Source of the DNA: Deroplatys truncata
Lineage: Eukaryota > Arthropoda > Insecta > Mantodea > Mantidae
Direction of reading: 5' to 3'
DNA: 64,000 bases
Assembly: GCA_030765065.1 (NCBI GenBank)
Contig: CM060990.1
Coordinates: 494,316,190 to 494,380,189 of the forward strand
A program made the position numbers and the translations under genes. Shown here in pieces: positions 43,235-56,573 of this stretch (position 1 is its first letter; every line of letters begins with the position of its first letter). The notes under the pieces are model-generated. The model was not told the origin of the DNA. It was given only the letters and a program-made list of their open reading frames with translations, and ran no database searches.

Positions 43235-46200
43235 ATGAATAAGCCCTCATATAAGGATATCAATTCTAGTGAATGAGGATATTCTTGTGGTAAATGTGGA
43301 AAGGCATTTCTACGTGAGTATGATAAAAGAAGGCATGAGCTGCGTTGTAAGAAGCTCTTCAAATGTAAATATTGTAATGTAACCTTTAAAGATAGTTATA
43401 AGTGTCGGCAACACGAAGATGCATGCGAAATAAGCATGCCTAAGAAGAAACGAAGATTAGAGCCTACTAAACATGAGTTATTATCTACAATGGATGACTG
43501 TGACATGAAGAATATGAAACTTTATTCGATGGACGCTTGAAATCATATTTTATACACTGTGAAACAACTAAGGACCTGAATATGTACCTGCATGAAGCAA
43601 AACTGCGGATAATATAGGCTGTACATAAAGAGCTTGGTATTCACAAGAGTGTGAAAATTAATCTGCTGGCTGAGTGTGGATTTGTTAACAGAATCGGAGA
43701 AACCTGTGGCAAAATATTTACAATTCGGAAATCCAGCTGTTTTCCTAGAAACGGATCTGGACTACATGCTGGAAACGAAAATGAAGAAGTTGGTTACTGA
43801 AATGGAGGAATTACAACTTAAGGGTAGCAACTGGGCTCTGCTTGCTGTGGAAGGGGTTCGCCTTCGTATTAACAAGTACAATCCGTTACGAGGAAGTAGC
43901 TACATACCCCTGCCGGCATCTTTTGGAGCTAAAGAAGCCTGCATTAACATCCAGAATTATACTGATGAGCAATGTTTTATGTATTCTGTATTAGCCAGAC
44001 TCGTTGAGAAAAATGCGCAATGCGTGAGCAAATACAAGCAACTTCAAAAAAAATATGACTTCAGCTGTGTTAATTATCGAACTCCACTTACTCAAATATC
44101 TAAGTTTGAGAAGCTTAACAGGATGTCTATTAACGTCTTCGGCCTGGATGAGAAGCATGAAGTGTATCCGTAAAAGGTCGCTGAGACTGAACTACCTGAA
44201 CACCGTGACCTCCTGCTATTGAGTGACAGTCACTACGTTTAAATAAAGAATTTTTAGAAACTTATTCGACGTCAGAAGACTATGCATGATCGACGTGTTT
44301 ATACCTGTAAGCGTTGTTTTACACATTTTTATGATCGATATGGACAAAGTGGACTGGAAAAACTACAAGAGCATGTATCCATCTGTAACCAACATGAGGT
44401 AAGGGTAGTTATGCCTACCAAGGAGAAATCAATTGTTCAATTTAAAATTTTTGAAAGCATGTTGAAACTACCTTACATCATCTACGCAGACTTTGAAAGC
44501 AAACTCACACCATATCATACATGCCTCCTCAATCCTGAAACTTCACATACAACCCCTTATCAGCAGCATGTACCCAGGAGTTTATGCGTTTACGTTAAAC
44601 CGTCATCAGACGTTGAACATCTGGAAACTGTCCTTCCTAAGCATCCTTATGTATACCGTGGTGTTGATGCTGCTTAGAAGTTTATGGAATAGCTGTCGTT
44701 CCTTGCAAAGGAAATTAATAATATATAAAATCTGTCATGACTCTGAAACTTACAGATCAACAGCAGATGGATTTCAACTCCTCTATAGTATGCTACTTGT
44801 ATGGAAAAATCTTTACTGAGCAGAACTACAAAGTACGTGGCCATGATCACATCCGTGGTGAATATCGTGGAAGTCTACATAATGAATGTAATTTAGCCTG
44901 CAAAACGCCTAAATATATTCCAGGCTTCATGCACAACCTGAGTGGGTATGACTCACACTTCATTGTTAAGGAGCTGGGATGCACAAGTGAGCGGGTGGAC
45001 GTAATTCGTAGCTCTGAAGAAAGCTATATATCATTTTCGATGTATGTAGGAGATATAAAGCTTCGGTTTGTGGATAGCTTTCGGTTTCTCAGTACAAGCT
45101 TGGGTAAGCTGGTGAAAAACCTAACATCGTACCCTGAAACACTGAAACACTTCGAAGAAGATAAGTTGAAGTTGATGACTACTAAATGCGTATTTCCCTA
45201 TGATTACTTCACTTCATGGGATGTTTTGAACGAAGTCTGCTTGCCTTCTAAGGACTCATTCTACAATAGATTAAACGAAGAAGAAATTAGTGATGGCGAC
45301 TACAATTATGCTAGAAATGTATGGGATCTGTTTAATGTGAGAAATCTGGGCGAGTACAGCGACCTCTACTTAATCTCTGATATACTTCTTCTAGCTGATG
45401 TCTTTGAAACATTTAGAGATGAATCCCTCAAAACACACAAAGTCGACCCTGCGCATTATTTCACCTCTCCAGGACTTACTTGCGATGCCATGTTGCTGTA
45501 TACAGGAATTAAGCTGGAATTGTTACAGGATTATGATCAATTACCCATGATAGAATCCGGTATAAGCAGAGGTTTATGTCAAGTTTCCCATCGATATGCC
45601 GAAGCAAACAACGCCTACATGGAGAAGTATGATCCGTCGAGACCAACGCAATTTATTACATATGAGGACGCCAATAACCAATATGGTTGGCTATGTGCCA
45701 CGTCCTCCCTTATGGTGGATTTGAGTGGGTATCTCCTGAAAAAATCGACTTAGAATGACTACAAGAAAATGATCATCATGGATACCTATTAGAAGTTTAC
45801 ATCGAGTATCCTGCGGAACTTCACGATATACATAACGATCTACCTTTCCTGCCCGAGTGTATGAAGCCTAAGGACTCGACTACAAAGAAACTGATTTCCC
45901 ATTTTGGACCTCGAAAGAAGTATGTAGCACATTACATGACTTTGAAGCAGGCTCTTAATCATTGACTACGGCTAACAAAAAATCCATCGTGTGTTACAAT
46001 TCCGATAGTCGCAGTGGTTAAAACCTTGTGTTGAATTTAACAATAGGCTATGACAACAGGCTGCAAATGACTTGGAGAAGGACCTCTACAAACTCTTTAA
46101 CAACGCCATGTTTGGAAAAACTATGCAGAACCTGCGTAATCGTATGGACATATGACTGGTTACAAATGAAGAGACCCTGGAAAAGTTGATTGCTAAGCCT

Positions 46201-46865
46201 ACGTGTATCGATAGGGTGATATATGCTGCTAATCTAGCTGCTGTACATATGGCCTCGCGAAGGATCGTGTTCAGCAAGCCTATATACATCGGCATGAGTG
46301 TGTTGGACATCCCCAAGACATTAATGTATCACTATCATTATGATTTGTTGTTGCCATATTATTGGGCTGAAAACCTGTAGCTTATGTATATGGACACTGA
46401 TTCATTCATTCATCGTGTGACAAGTTAAGATGTGTTCCAGGACAAGCTACGTTTTCTCGAACTCCTGCATACATCTGATTACCCTGTCAACCATATACGT
46501 CACACAGAACAAAAAGGTGTTGGGAAATTTTAAAGATGAGACTAATAGCAAAATCATTCTACGCTTTGTTGGAATACGACCTAAGATGACGCCTTAGATA
46601 TTCAAGGCTCGATGATAAAAAAGATTAAAGGCATAAAACGTAGTGCTATTAATTAGTACATTACATCTGACCGATATATAGACTGTCTTAAAACCCGTGA
46701 AATCACCAGAACGCCCAAGAATCTGATCCTGTCCCGGGAGCATGCTGTTAGCACAGTGCAAGGGAATAAAATCACTTTGACTCCGTTTGATGACAAAAGA
46801 TTAATGCTGAGGGTGGAATAACGACATTTGCATATGGGCATTACAGCATTACAAGCAGCGCATAA
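43235..46865 (+). pseudogene. Second, decayed copy of the protein-primed DNA polymerase
   Basis: Collinear with the 1,216-residue polymerase at 19566 from the first codons to the final SSA-stop, and of nearly the same length, so it was once complete. Stops and frameshifts are spread over the whole length; the first stop comes after about 13 codons. The longest open pieces are 43676-44173, 44282-44677 and 44737-45753. Active-site codons for the YMDTDS motif survive near 46390, and YADFES, NLSGYDSH and EDANNQYG are readable. Divergence includes many silent-looking changes, so the two loci separated well before the palindrome arms were made. It cannot encode an enzyme. Confidence 0.93.
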
Positions 46866-47060
46866 GAGAATGTAAGTCGAGGATGAAGATTTTCTCCGTG
46901 AGTCTACAATTTAAAAACTGGAAGTTTGTCCATGTGATGTGTATACACCTAGCAGACACCTGATTAATAAAGAAGGGGAGGCATTAACCCTGCCATTAGG
47001 AGCAATCCTGGTGCTAGGCTCAAGCCTAGATAAAGGGGAGAGGCACCTACAACGAACTAA
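46866..47060 (+). other. Conserved 3' flank of the polymerase gene
   Basis: Matches 23217-23420 with indels, including CAGACACCT, TGCCATTAGGAGCAA and CTCAAGCCTAGATAAAGGGG. Similarity fades after about 47045. An AATAAA lies near 46965. Confidence 0.75.
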
Positions 47061-47149
47061 AATGTAAAACGCTTCAGTTCAGAGTCTCAAATAATAAAAC
47101 CTGAATTAAACGCCGCAATTTCACTAAATGAAACTCGAGGTTATCTCTG

Positions 47150-47525
47150 GTTAGGGAGATTAGGTGGTGTTACGTCTTGTTACGTTTCTGGTTACGTCAT
47201 GTCACAGGGTGTTACGTCATGTTACGTGGTTATGATATGTGGTTACATGGTTACGTCTTGTTACGTGGTGCTACGCGATGTTACGTTGGTTACGTCTTGT
47301 CACGTGGTTATCATACGTGGTATTACGTGATTTTACGTATTGTTACGTGGTTACGTATCTATGTTACGTAGTGTGACGTTTTATAGTGGTTATATAACGC
47401 GGTGTTACGTCTTGTCACGTGGTTACGTGCTTATGTTACGTTGTATTACGTGGTGTTACGTGGTTACGTTTGTTCGTTACATTACGTCTTGTTACGTGGT
47501 GCTACGTCTTGTTACGTTGGTTAGT
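47150..47525 (+). repeat. GTTACGT-based tandem array
   Basis: About 25 words of GTTACGT(GG/CTT) with variable 10-20-bp spacing. It stands where the first locus has its 30-bp CAGCCACTAC array, although the words are unrelated. Confidence 0.9.
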
Positions 47526-48095
47526 TTAGATGATGATAGGATTGAATAGACAGTGAGAAGTCAAGGTATGGATAGGTTAGGGCGTTCGGTGTGGAGTCAG
47601 TTTAGAATACTTCTATATACCTTCACTGTAACGAATATGCAGTTTGTCCCTCTCCGTCTCGCACACTGTTTAACATATAAAAAGTTTGTAAGATTTAGAA
47701 AACGTATATAAAGGTGTTGTAACGTTGGATGATAAACGTTTATAATCTAATTACTTTCTATATTACCGTGAATACCTGTGACACTATCTGAATTACCTGT
47801 TAAATGACTTAAATACCCGACATACTACCCGAATCATATGAAAATTACCTTAAACAGCTCTGGTACGAATTGCAGCTTTGAATTACCATGAACACTTGTG
47901 ATACTAACCGGTTTACCCTTCATATATACGATACTATCCGAATTACTCTTTATACTGTAACAATAAAAATGCTTAATTGGAATAATTGTATTCACCGATC
48001 GACAATCAGCGTTCAGCCCTTTAGAGGCGGAGTACCGGGACATTAGAACGCAATATAGCCTTAGCGTTTAAATCTTGAAGTCAATGAGTCTAAAT
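47526..48095. other. Degenerate downstream region of the second polymerase locus
   Basis: Between about 47740 and 47900 AATACC, TTACC and ACTATCCGAATTAC words recur loosely, as in the first locus at 24040-24520. Otherwise no gene. Ends at the LINE target site. Confidence 0.4.
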
Positions 48096-48417
48096 GATGT
48101 TATGCGATGAATGGATAATATCGGGTTTAAGGGCGCTAAACATCTAAGGTCATCAGCGGCCTTACAAAGTATTAAATTTAAAATCCCAGAACTAAAATAC
48201 GGGACACAAACCCGCTTATTCTAAAACACTAAAAACAAGACAGCATATTGTAAAAGACACCACACTAAAACCACGGCAAATAAAACAATAAAAGAGTAAA
48301 CGACGTGTCAGGAGCTGTGGAAGTCAAGTGACAAGAGCGCCATACGTCCGCTGGGGAGAAGAGCCCCCCATTAAAACAGACAAAAGAAAATCACAAACCT
48401 AAAGGACGCACAGTGCA

Positions 48418-51400
48418 TCAAATGCGCCGACTAAAACCACTGTCACTAATAAAACGTAAAAGACATTCTACAGCACGCGCGTCGTCTGCCAAAATGTTGG
48501 CTATGCCAAAAGGCAGAGACAAACGAACCCGCAAATCAGCTAAAACCTGACACTCTGCTAAAATGTGACGCACCGTTAAGGGTGCGGGGTCACCACTGAG
48601 CAGGTGCTTATGGCTAAAGAGGCAATAACCGATACTAAACGAGCTAAAGTTACCTCTTCCTGACGAGAAGAACGAGAAGAGGTACCCTAGACTAACGGGA
48701 GAATTTAACCTCCCACAACTTATTCCCCCGGAGGGCCGCCCATTCATCGCGCCAAAGCGAGAGGATACGGTGAATAAAATAAAATAAAAATCCGTGGAAG
48801 GAACAACAGAGGTAAAACATCTGGGTGATAAAATTGCCGATTTGGAAGCGGAGTCGGCAGACTCGTTCCCTGAGATGCTCACATGACCTGGAATCTACAC
48901 GAAGGAGATGCTGATGCCAGCAGCACCCAGCGAGTGGAGGAGGTCATGTATGCGCTCTACGAGGGGGAGGTAATTGTACAGCGCGTTAATACTGTGAAGG
49001 ACATCCAGAGAGTCCGTACAAACAACACAGTGCCCGCAAATCGTGCCGCTGGATGTGTAAAAGAGACTGATAAACACTAAAAATTTCGGCGGTAAAGCTC
49101 AAGCATTGCCACGGTAAACGCAGGGTAAAACTATGTCGACCGAAAATAAAGGCCCACCCTACTCCAATATCAGTCTTAGACCCATCAGTATATTTAAATG
49201 ACATTCCCTGAATTACGCCCGATGTTCTAAAAAGGCGGATCTAAGGACTGAAGAAGGGGTCTCATTCTTCGGCATCGACGTTAACCGAAGGTGACAGTGG
49301 ACCTCAGCGCGCAACCAAGGAGGAAACCGCGGTTCCCCCTGGGAGGAGTCGGCGCTGGCGTAACGTCCAAATGCCGAAGAACCTGGCGAAATCGAACCCC
49401 TGGAAGGAATAATGCAGAGGAGCTAACTAAGTATTGCCGATCAAGCGAATTCTCGTAAAATAACTCGAAGGACGGGTGGTCATGTAAGCTTGAGAGTCGA
49501 CATGCATAGCTGCACAAAAGCATCTCACGCCTGCAGGACAACGGGGGTTCTGCAGCTTCAGCGTACAGACTGGGTACAGGGCTAGTTGGAAAGGCCCCTG
49601 TAGCGACCGTTATGCCACGATGGTGAATGGTATTCAAGCGACATACCACAGATGGACGTGCCGATGAGTAGACAATGCTCCCGTAATCAAGCTTGTATCG
49701 GACCAAGGAGCGATAAACACGCAGAAGGACGGTCCGATCAGCCCCCCCAGGATGTGGCACTTAGAACACGTAAAAGATTAAGAGAACGGTCACACTTTGC
49801 TTTTAAAAAAGAAATATGAGAAGTCCAGCTCAGCTTTCCATCAAAGATCAACCCTAAAAATTTCACCTCGTCTGCAAATGGAAGTATCTCCGGCCCCAAG
49901 ATGGAGAGAGGGCGGAGGGAAAGCCTTCCGGCGCCAGAAATTGATACAGACGGATTTCTCGGCGGGGAAATTAAGGCCGTAGGCGTTACTCCAGGCGTAG
50001 AGACGGTCGATACACCTCTGCAGACAGGTCCGCCGTGAACGGTAATAAATGGCAAAATCGTCAACGAAAAGGGACGATGAAATGCCAGGTGGAATACAAT
50101 CAACAATGGGGTTGATAGCAATCGTAAAAAGCGTGACACTGAATACAGAGCCCTGCGGTACACCGTTTTCTTGAATAAAACGACTAGATAAAACCGAGCC
50201 CACACGTACACGAAAGACGCGGCCCGTCATAAACTCCCGAAGAAATATGGGAAGACGACCGCGTAAATTCCATGCGTGGAGTGTACGTAAAATGCCGCCC
50301 CTCCAACAACTGTCATAAGCTTTCTTCAGGTCAAAAAACACAACCACTTTTTGACACTTTCTCAGAAATCCATTCATAATATGCGTCGACAGAGACACCA
50401 GATGGTCGACGGTAGAGCTATGGCGGCGAAACCCGCACTGAGCGTTCGCTAGAAGGTTCTGAGACTCAAGCCACCATGTCAACCGCCCGTTGATCATGCA
50501 CTCCATCACCTTGCAAGTTCCACTGGTGAGGGAGATAAGGCGGTAGCTCGAAGGCAGTTAGCGATCCTTCCCAGGCTTAAGTATAGGGACAACGGTGGCT
50601 TGGCGCCAAACTGAAGGAAAAACGCCGTCTTGCCAAATACGGTTATAGACATGTAACAGAAAGAGTTTACTGCTGGGTGAAAGATGCTTTAAGTTCAGGA
50701 CCTGAATGCCGTCCGGCCCAGGAGCGGAGTGCCTAGATAAAAGGAGGACGTGCTCTAGCCCGTAATTGTGGAAAGTTCATTATAACACTCCTGATTTGTA
50801 GACCGAAAACTATAGGTCATGGAATCAAGCCGGTCTTTGAGTGCATAAGCCGGCGGAATAATGGTCAGAAATGGAAACCGCCTCAAAGGCAGCACCCAGA
50901 ATGTTAGCAATGGCAGCCGGATCTACTATGGTGGCATTGGAAACCTGAAGGCCAGACACTGTACAATGCGACACTTTACCATAGAAGCGACGAAGTTTAT
51001 CCCAAACAACAGAGGAAGGCGTGAAGCGATTAAAAGACTCGACAAAACGAGTCCAATATGCCTTCTTGCTATCCGGAATAATGCGAAGAAGCTCTGGCGA
51101 GCGAAACACCTTGAGTGCAGCTCTACGGGTACGAACGGCGTTCCGACAGTCCTCGGTCCACCACGGAACAGGAATATGCCGAGGGCGGGAGGACGAACGG
51201 GGAATTGAGCGTTCGGCGGCAGATAGGTTCGTAGGCGTAAGGTGCTGCACCATTTCGTTAACGTCGGTGAAGGGCTGGTCCAGAAAAGACACGAGGATGG
51301 AATGCAGTCCCCATTCGGCTTTAAGGAATTGCCAGATAGGTGCTCTGGAATGCTGGTCGAGGAGAGACAAAAGAGAAGCGATGCAGGGGTAATGACCGCT

Positions 51401-52021
51401 GGAGTAGGTGTCAGCGACGACGTTCCACTGCAGACGACAAGCAAGCTGGATGGAGAAAACGGCAAGGTCCAAGTGAGAAAACGCACCAGAAGAATCAGAA
51501 AGAAAAGTAGGCTCACCTGTATTGAGAATGGAGCGGCTGAACTGATAATAAATGTCGGAAAGAAGCGTTCCTCTTGCACAAGCCCTTGGCGAACACCACA
51601 GGGGTTGATGATCATTAAAATCTCTCAACAGAAGAAATGGTGTTGGGAGAGTGGACAGGAAATCTCGAATGTCCGCGTTAGCGAGGGGAGACGATGGAGG
51701 TGAATAGACGGAGAAAAGGGAAAAGAAAAAGCGGGGTAATTGAATCCTAACGGCAACAACTTGCAAGCCGGACGTAAGTGTTAGAGGCAGAAAATGAACG
51801 TCGTTACGCACTAATAGCATGACACCTCCATGAGGAGGAGAACCCTCATCCGGTGCAAGATCGTAGCGAACCGGAGTATAACCACGGAGGGTAAAAGGAT
51901 CGTGAGGGCGAAGCTTGGTCTCCTGGAAAGACACAATTATAGGCGAATGGGAACGCAATACAAGTTGCAGTTCCGCCCAATGCGATCGTATACCACGTAA
52001 ATTCCAGGTCAGGATAGCCAT
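48418..52021 (-). pseudogene. LINE ORF2: APE endonuclease, reverse transcriptase, RNase H
   Basis: The start at 52021 (MAILTWNLRG) opens the apurinic-type endonuclease, with FQETKLRP and RDFNDHQPLW. The final catalytic motif, usually SDHYPI, reads SGHYPC, so the nuclease would be impaired. After a frame break the reverse transcriptase shows VVFFDLKKAYD (motif A), NGVPQGSVFS (motif B) and LFVDDFAIY (motif C) near 50000-50350. The RNase H domain follows, with YTDGSKTDIGVGWA near 49180 and SGNESADSASKSA near 48860. Near 48600, PAPLTVRHILAEC resembles the C-terminal zinc region. At least four frame changes; inactive. Domain content fits the I or a related clade. Confidence 0.85.
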
Positions 52022-52539
52022 GAATAAAAGGGATAAACTTTCTACTTAAAAGGGCGGCTCAAAATAACCCTTTGCTTAACCTTGGGGCTCGGGATTTTAC
52101 TATGGAGTTGGTCAGACTCCATAGGCTCCTCGAAGGGAGGGCCCACGCGCTCAGTGCCAGAAACCGATTCAAGCGCCGAGAATCGGTTCTGGGTGGCAAT
52201 GGGTGAAGGATGTCCTGAGCGCGGCTTGTCCCAGGAGCATCCTGGGACTGCGACCTCCGAGAAGGGGAAGGTGAACTTTTCTTACCGCGCGCACGCGGAG
52301 GGTCTTTAAGAAAATTTTCCCTACGAAGTTTGTGCTTTGGTTTCTTCTCAGTGCCTTGTGACTTCAGTACCTTAGGACCAGCTTTAGATGACTTGATAAC
52401 TGCCAGAAATGGACAGCCGGATGGTATTTGCGGTCAATGCAGTCATGGTCTAGGTCTGAGTCTCGGCATCCTTCCGGGGTACTGGAGAGGCAACAACAGA
52501 ACTGAATGTTCCCGATCGCAGGAGCAAGGTTGGCGCACA

Positions 52540-53023
52540 TGGTAACGCCTCCGGGCTTCGGCGAAGGAGAGTTTCGCCTTTATCCGGATATCCTGGATCG
52601 CGTTCTCGTCCAAGTACCGCGGACAGTTGGGAAATGACGAAGAATGAGACCCTTAGCAATGAACGCAGACGGGAGCTGATGCACAGATACCATCGTATTA
52701 CGGCTGAATACATGTGGAACAGATGGATACGGCACTCTTACAAGAGACTTGCGTATGCCCACAACGTTGGCATTTAAATAACGCAGAGGTCTAGGAATAT
52801 AGAGGCTCACCGCAATACGTTTGTACCCTGCTGAAATACTAGTGGGCACATCGACGCCATCGAACGTGAGAAACAGGGTACGAGTTGGTACTAACGCTCC
52901 GTCGCGTTTAGACTGCACTCGATGAACCGCTGTTACCTTTTGGTCGGAAAGATATTCGACCAGTTCATCGTTCGACATTCCGTCGAGGCTGTGAGTGGTG
53001 ACGACGCCTCGACAGGAATTCAA
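52540..53023 (-). pseudogene. LINE ORF1: RRM-like region and zinc knuckles
   Basis: From about 53023: RGVVTTHSLDGMSNDELVEY, VTAVHRVQSKRDG, TRTLFLTFDGVDVPTSIS and AGYKRIAVSLYIPRPLRY. This is the pattern before the knuckles in I-type ORF1. In another frame the sequence continues LFKCQRCGHTQVSC and ICASAPVCVHC, CCHC-type knuckles with the first cysteine lost, then AKLSFAEARRRYH. The product would bind the element's RNA. Frameshifted. Confidence 0.75.
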
Positions 53024-53960
53024 GGTGCGGTGCTTCTCAACAGGATGGGATAACCGTGGAGAAGCGTGGCGCGTAACAAGGACTTACATTGTTGTTCGGA
53101 CTTGCTCTGAACTAACAAGGAACCATTCCGAAGTCGGGTGCGGGAATGAACAGAACCAGCAATAGCGTCAATCCGCTATTGAATAATACAAGAGTTCACC
53201 TTCTCAAAAGATTGGCCATCCTCTGTTCGGCTAATTACCAATTAACAACCATATGTCGGTGGTGCTACTTCTGTTACTAAGACTTTTCGGCGCTTGTTAT
53301 TAGGAATGGAGAAAGAAATGCTCCACCATTGCAACCGTCTCCGATCTCGGGCTCTGACTTCCTGGGCGTTACCCCGGCTTGGGTGATTGGGCTATCTATA
53401 CCAATCTCACCCCAGGGTCACACCTCCCAGAACATAGACAGAGGGACCCAATGACCGTCGGAAGTCAGCAGCTCATGCAATGCCCCCCCCGCGGGACTGC
53501 AGTTGAACAGCGGATACGAACACAGGCCCTACATGACGATCGCGGGCTGTGGATATGGCGCCATTACCCACTCATTCAGCTGCGCACCCAGTGTGCGGGT
53601 ATCCGTCAGGCTGTGTCCACGGAGAATTAAAATAAATAGAATGGTAAAATAAAACATAAAGTGTGTGGGCGTTTCGCACGCAAGGTAGGCCGGCGAAGAA
53701 GGAAAATAGATGTGTGAATGAATGGGCATGGTGCGAAATATGCGTAAATAGATTAGAGAATAAATAAATGATGGTGAGGGGCGTCATGGAATGAAACGCA
53801 CAGAACACACGAGAGCCTACCTTGTGTCCCCCGGTCACGAGGACGAACCCACCTCGACCGGACGAGAGTGGAGGGATGATGATGGCGATGAGTGACTCGG
53901 GACCCCGGGTTGCGCCAAACCTGTACTCACACGAAGTGAGCCCCTGGGGGGATGTTATGC

Positions 53961-55165
53961 AAGGATGAACATCACACATACATCAACACTAACCTCCCTA
54001 GCCTCTCTTCTCGTTTTCCTATATTTTCCCATATAAACGCATACTCTACTCCTCAACCTCTGTCTAGATTAGCATCTCTCCTCGTATTCCCTACCTCTCT
54101 CATATAAAGCGCATTGCCCTCCTTCAACCCTAGCATAGGATCTCTCTCCGTTTTCCATATCTTCCTGACATAAACGTATACCCTACTCCTCAACCTCTGT
54201 CTAAGTACCTCTTCTCGTATTCCCTACCTCTAACACATAAAGGGCATTCCTCTACTTAGCCCCTGCACTACCTCGGAACTCTCCTTGTTTTCCCTCTCTC
54301 TCCCATATAAACGCATTTTCCTCCTTTGAAGTTTCTCTCAACTTAGAATCTGCTCTCGTCTCTCCATATAAACGTATAGTCAACTATTCAGACCCTCCTA
54401 GCCTAATATCTCTCCTCGGTTTGCTGGCTCTTCCATATGAAAGACATATTCTACCCTTCAAGCCCTGTCTAGTCTATACCTCTTCCCGCATTCCCTATCT
54501 CTCCTGTATATAATTCCATATTCCCTGCTTCAGCATCTGTTTAGCCTATCATCTGTCCACGTTTTTCCTATCTTTCCCATTTAAACGTATACTCCACACC
54601 TCAAACTCTGTCTAGCCTAGCATGGGCCCTCGTCTTCTCTATCTCTCTCATATAAACGTATTTTCCTCCTGGAACGCCCTTCCAACCTAGCTACTCCCAT
54701 CGTTATCCTCGTCTCCCCATATAAACGCATACTCTGTCATTCAAACCCTCCTAGCCTAATACATCTCCTCGGTTTGTTATCTGTCACATATAAAGTCATA
54801 TTCTACCCATCAAGCCCTGTCTAGTCTAGCATCTCTCCTCGTATTCCCTATCTCTCCCGTATAAAGCGTATCGCACCCTCCTTCAGCATCTGTCTAACCT
54901 ATTATCTGTTCATGTTTTCCCTATATTTCCCAAATAAACGCATACTCCACACCTCAAACTCTGTCTAGCACTTCTCCTCGCATTCCCCACCTCTCTCATA
55001 TAAAGGGCGTTCCCCTCCTTTAGCACCTGCTCTGCCTCGGATCTTTCTCCGTTTCCCTATCTTCCCCATATAAACGCATTTTCCTCCTTGAACCGTTGCA
55101 TCTACCCTCGTTTTCCCTATCCTTTCCCATATAAACGCAAAAACTGCCCTCGCTCTCTCCTATAT
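53961..55165 (+). repeat. TATAAACG-type tandem array of the second polymerase locus
   Basis: About 18-20 units of 55-65 bp with CTCGTATTCCCTATCTCTCC, CATATAAACGCAT (or CATATAAAGCGCATT), CCTCAACCTCTGTCTAGCC and TAGCATCT. It matches 24526-25026 and ends in the same CGCAAAAACTG/CCCTCG ... CTACTGA segment (first locus near 25015-25051). It is roughly twice as long as in the first locus. Confidence 0.9.
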
Positions 55166-55218
55166 TTTCTACTGATGTACTTTTAAAGAAAATCATAAGG
55201 GAAAAAAAGGTAGCCAAT

Positions 55219-55875
55219 ATGGCGGATGAAGTTAAAATTCGTGTTTACCACGACGAGGACTATGAGTGCTGGAAAATGAGAATCACAATGATTTTAAAGC
55301 TAAAGAAATGTGAGGAAGTAGCAAGGAGAGAAAAAGTGACGACAGATGAAGAGCCCGATTGGACAGAAACAGATTTGAAAGCTATAAATGTCATATATAG
55401 TGATATTTCGAATGGTCAGCTACAGATCGTCAAAGACAAAGAGACGGCGTATGAAATTATGGAGAAGTTCGACGAAATGTATTTAAAGGAACGTACTGCA
55501 CTGCAAATATGCGTAAGAAATAAATTGGAAAAATTGAAGTTGAAAGTTGAAGGACTTTGAAGATTCAAGTGGCTTTTCACTGAGTTTGAAAAGTTAATTA
55601 ATTATTTGAAAAATGCAAATGTAAATGTTATTGAAAAGGAAACATTACGTTATATGATTAAAATGCTTCGAGTTCGTAAGTTACGTCGGTGACCTAAATG
55701 ATGTGTTGAAAGAAAGTGGTTAGATTGTTGAATATGTGAAAAGTAAAATAAAAATTGTGGAATTAAAGAAAAAGAAGGAGGAGGCAAAAACTGTTCGAGT
55801 GCATATAGGATTGAAAGAAAAGAGGATGAAGCGCGCTTCAAGTGCGGCAAGTTTGGAATTTTAAGGCGCAATGTA
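55219..55875 (+). pseudogene. gag: copia-type gag
   Basis: ATG at 55219 opens 113 codons (MADEVKIRVYHDEDYECWKM ...) typical of copia gag: a W near position 18, then YEIMEKFDEMY. A stop at 55558 cuts it; related codons continue in other frames. A remnant CCHC knuckle (CGKFG) is readable near 55843-55860 with its spacing damaged. The product would form the particle shell and bind RNA. Confidence 0.75.
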
Positions 55876-55900
55876 CGAGCACGAGGCCAAGTGAAAATTT

Positions 55901-56398
55901 GTGGAAATCCGGAGGTGGCGCACAGCAGCAGGAGGCGGGCGCAAGCAACATTACCAACACTGGCAATATCATGGCGGCCAAGGAGGTGGTCGAAGTTGGA
56001 GTCAACATCGTCGACATGGCGGTTGGCAGCAAAATCAAGCACAAGAAGGACAGCGAAATCATGATGGTAAAGCCAGTAATTTTAATACGGAAATTGAGGC
56101 TAGGTTCGGTTTAGGAGAACCGAATCTTGAACTATATAGTTGTGTAAGCAAAGTACATTGGTTATTCGATAGTGGTTGCTCTAAACGTATTGTGAATAAT
56201 GATAATTATTTTTATGAAGTTGTGAAACTTAAAGAACCGATAAATGTAAAATTCGGAGATGGTCGTTTCTTAAAGACAACGAAAGTGGGAAATATTTTGA
56301 TTAACTTAAATGTTTATGGTCAAAGAAAAGTAAATAAAATTAAAACTATTCTTTATGTCAAAGATATGGACAGAAATTTAACAAGTTTTGAAAACTAA
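55901..56398 (+). pseudogene. pol: copia-type linker and aspartic protease
   Basis: A 166-codon open piece. After a Gln/Gly/His-rich linker, HWLFDSGCSKRIVNN holds the D-S-G active site of the retroviral-type aspartic protease, followed by INVKFGDGRF and ILYVKDMDRNL. It ends prematurely. The frame then continues, broken, to the LINE insertion at 56573. The normal role is cleavage of the Gag-Pol polyprotein. Confidence 0.75.
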
Positions 56399-56573
56399 CT
56401 TATGTTAATAACATTGTGTCGGTAGGAAATATGTAAAAAGTTTATGACCCAAAAGGAGATTTAGTTGCCTTGGCTATTAAACATAATGATTTGTATCATA
56501 TGACAAGTGAAGTTATAGAAGTCAATTAAATTTGATAACAAATGGTAAATTGCCCGAAAAATAAAAATTACAT

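Larger units (their letters stand above)
48106..53950 (-). mobile_element. I-like LINE, near full length, inserted in the second polymerase locus
   Basis: A 5,845-bp minus-strand element bounded by a perfect 10-bp duplication GATGTTATGC (48096-48105, 53951-53960). It carries remains of ORF1 (zinc knuckles) and ORF2 (endonuclease, RT, RNase H), in that order. The 3' end, on the minus strand, has GGCCGCTGATGACC ... GCGCCCTTAAACCCGATA, a 3'-end type common to many arthropod LINEs. It splits the polymerase locus from its TATAAACG array. Confidence 0.88.

Noticed and set aside
47150-47525. CRISPR array
   Set aside because: Words are only 7-10 bp, spacers are repetitive, and the genome is eukaryotic; it is a satellite-like array.
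50861-51703. Plus-strand ORFs over the LINE
   Set aside because: They are antisense shadows of the endonuclease/RT frame on the minus strand.
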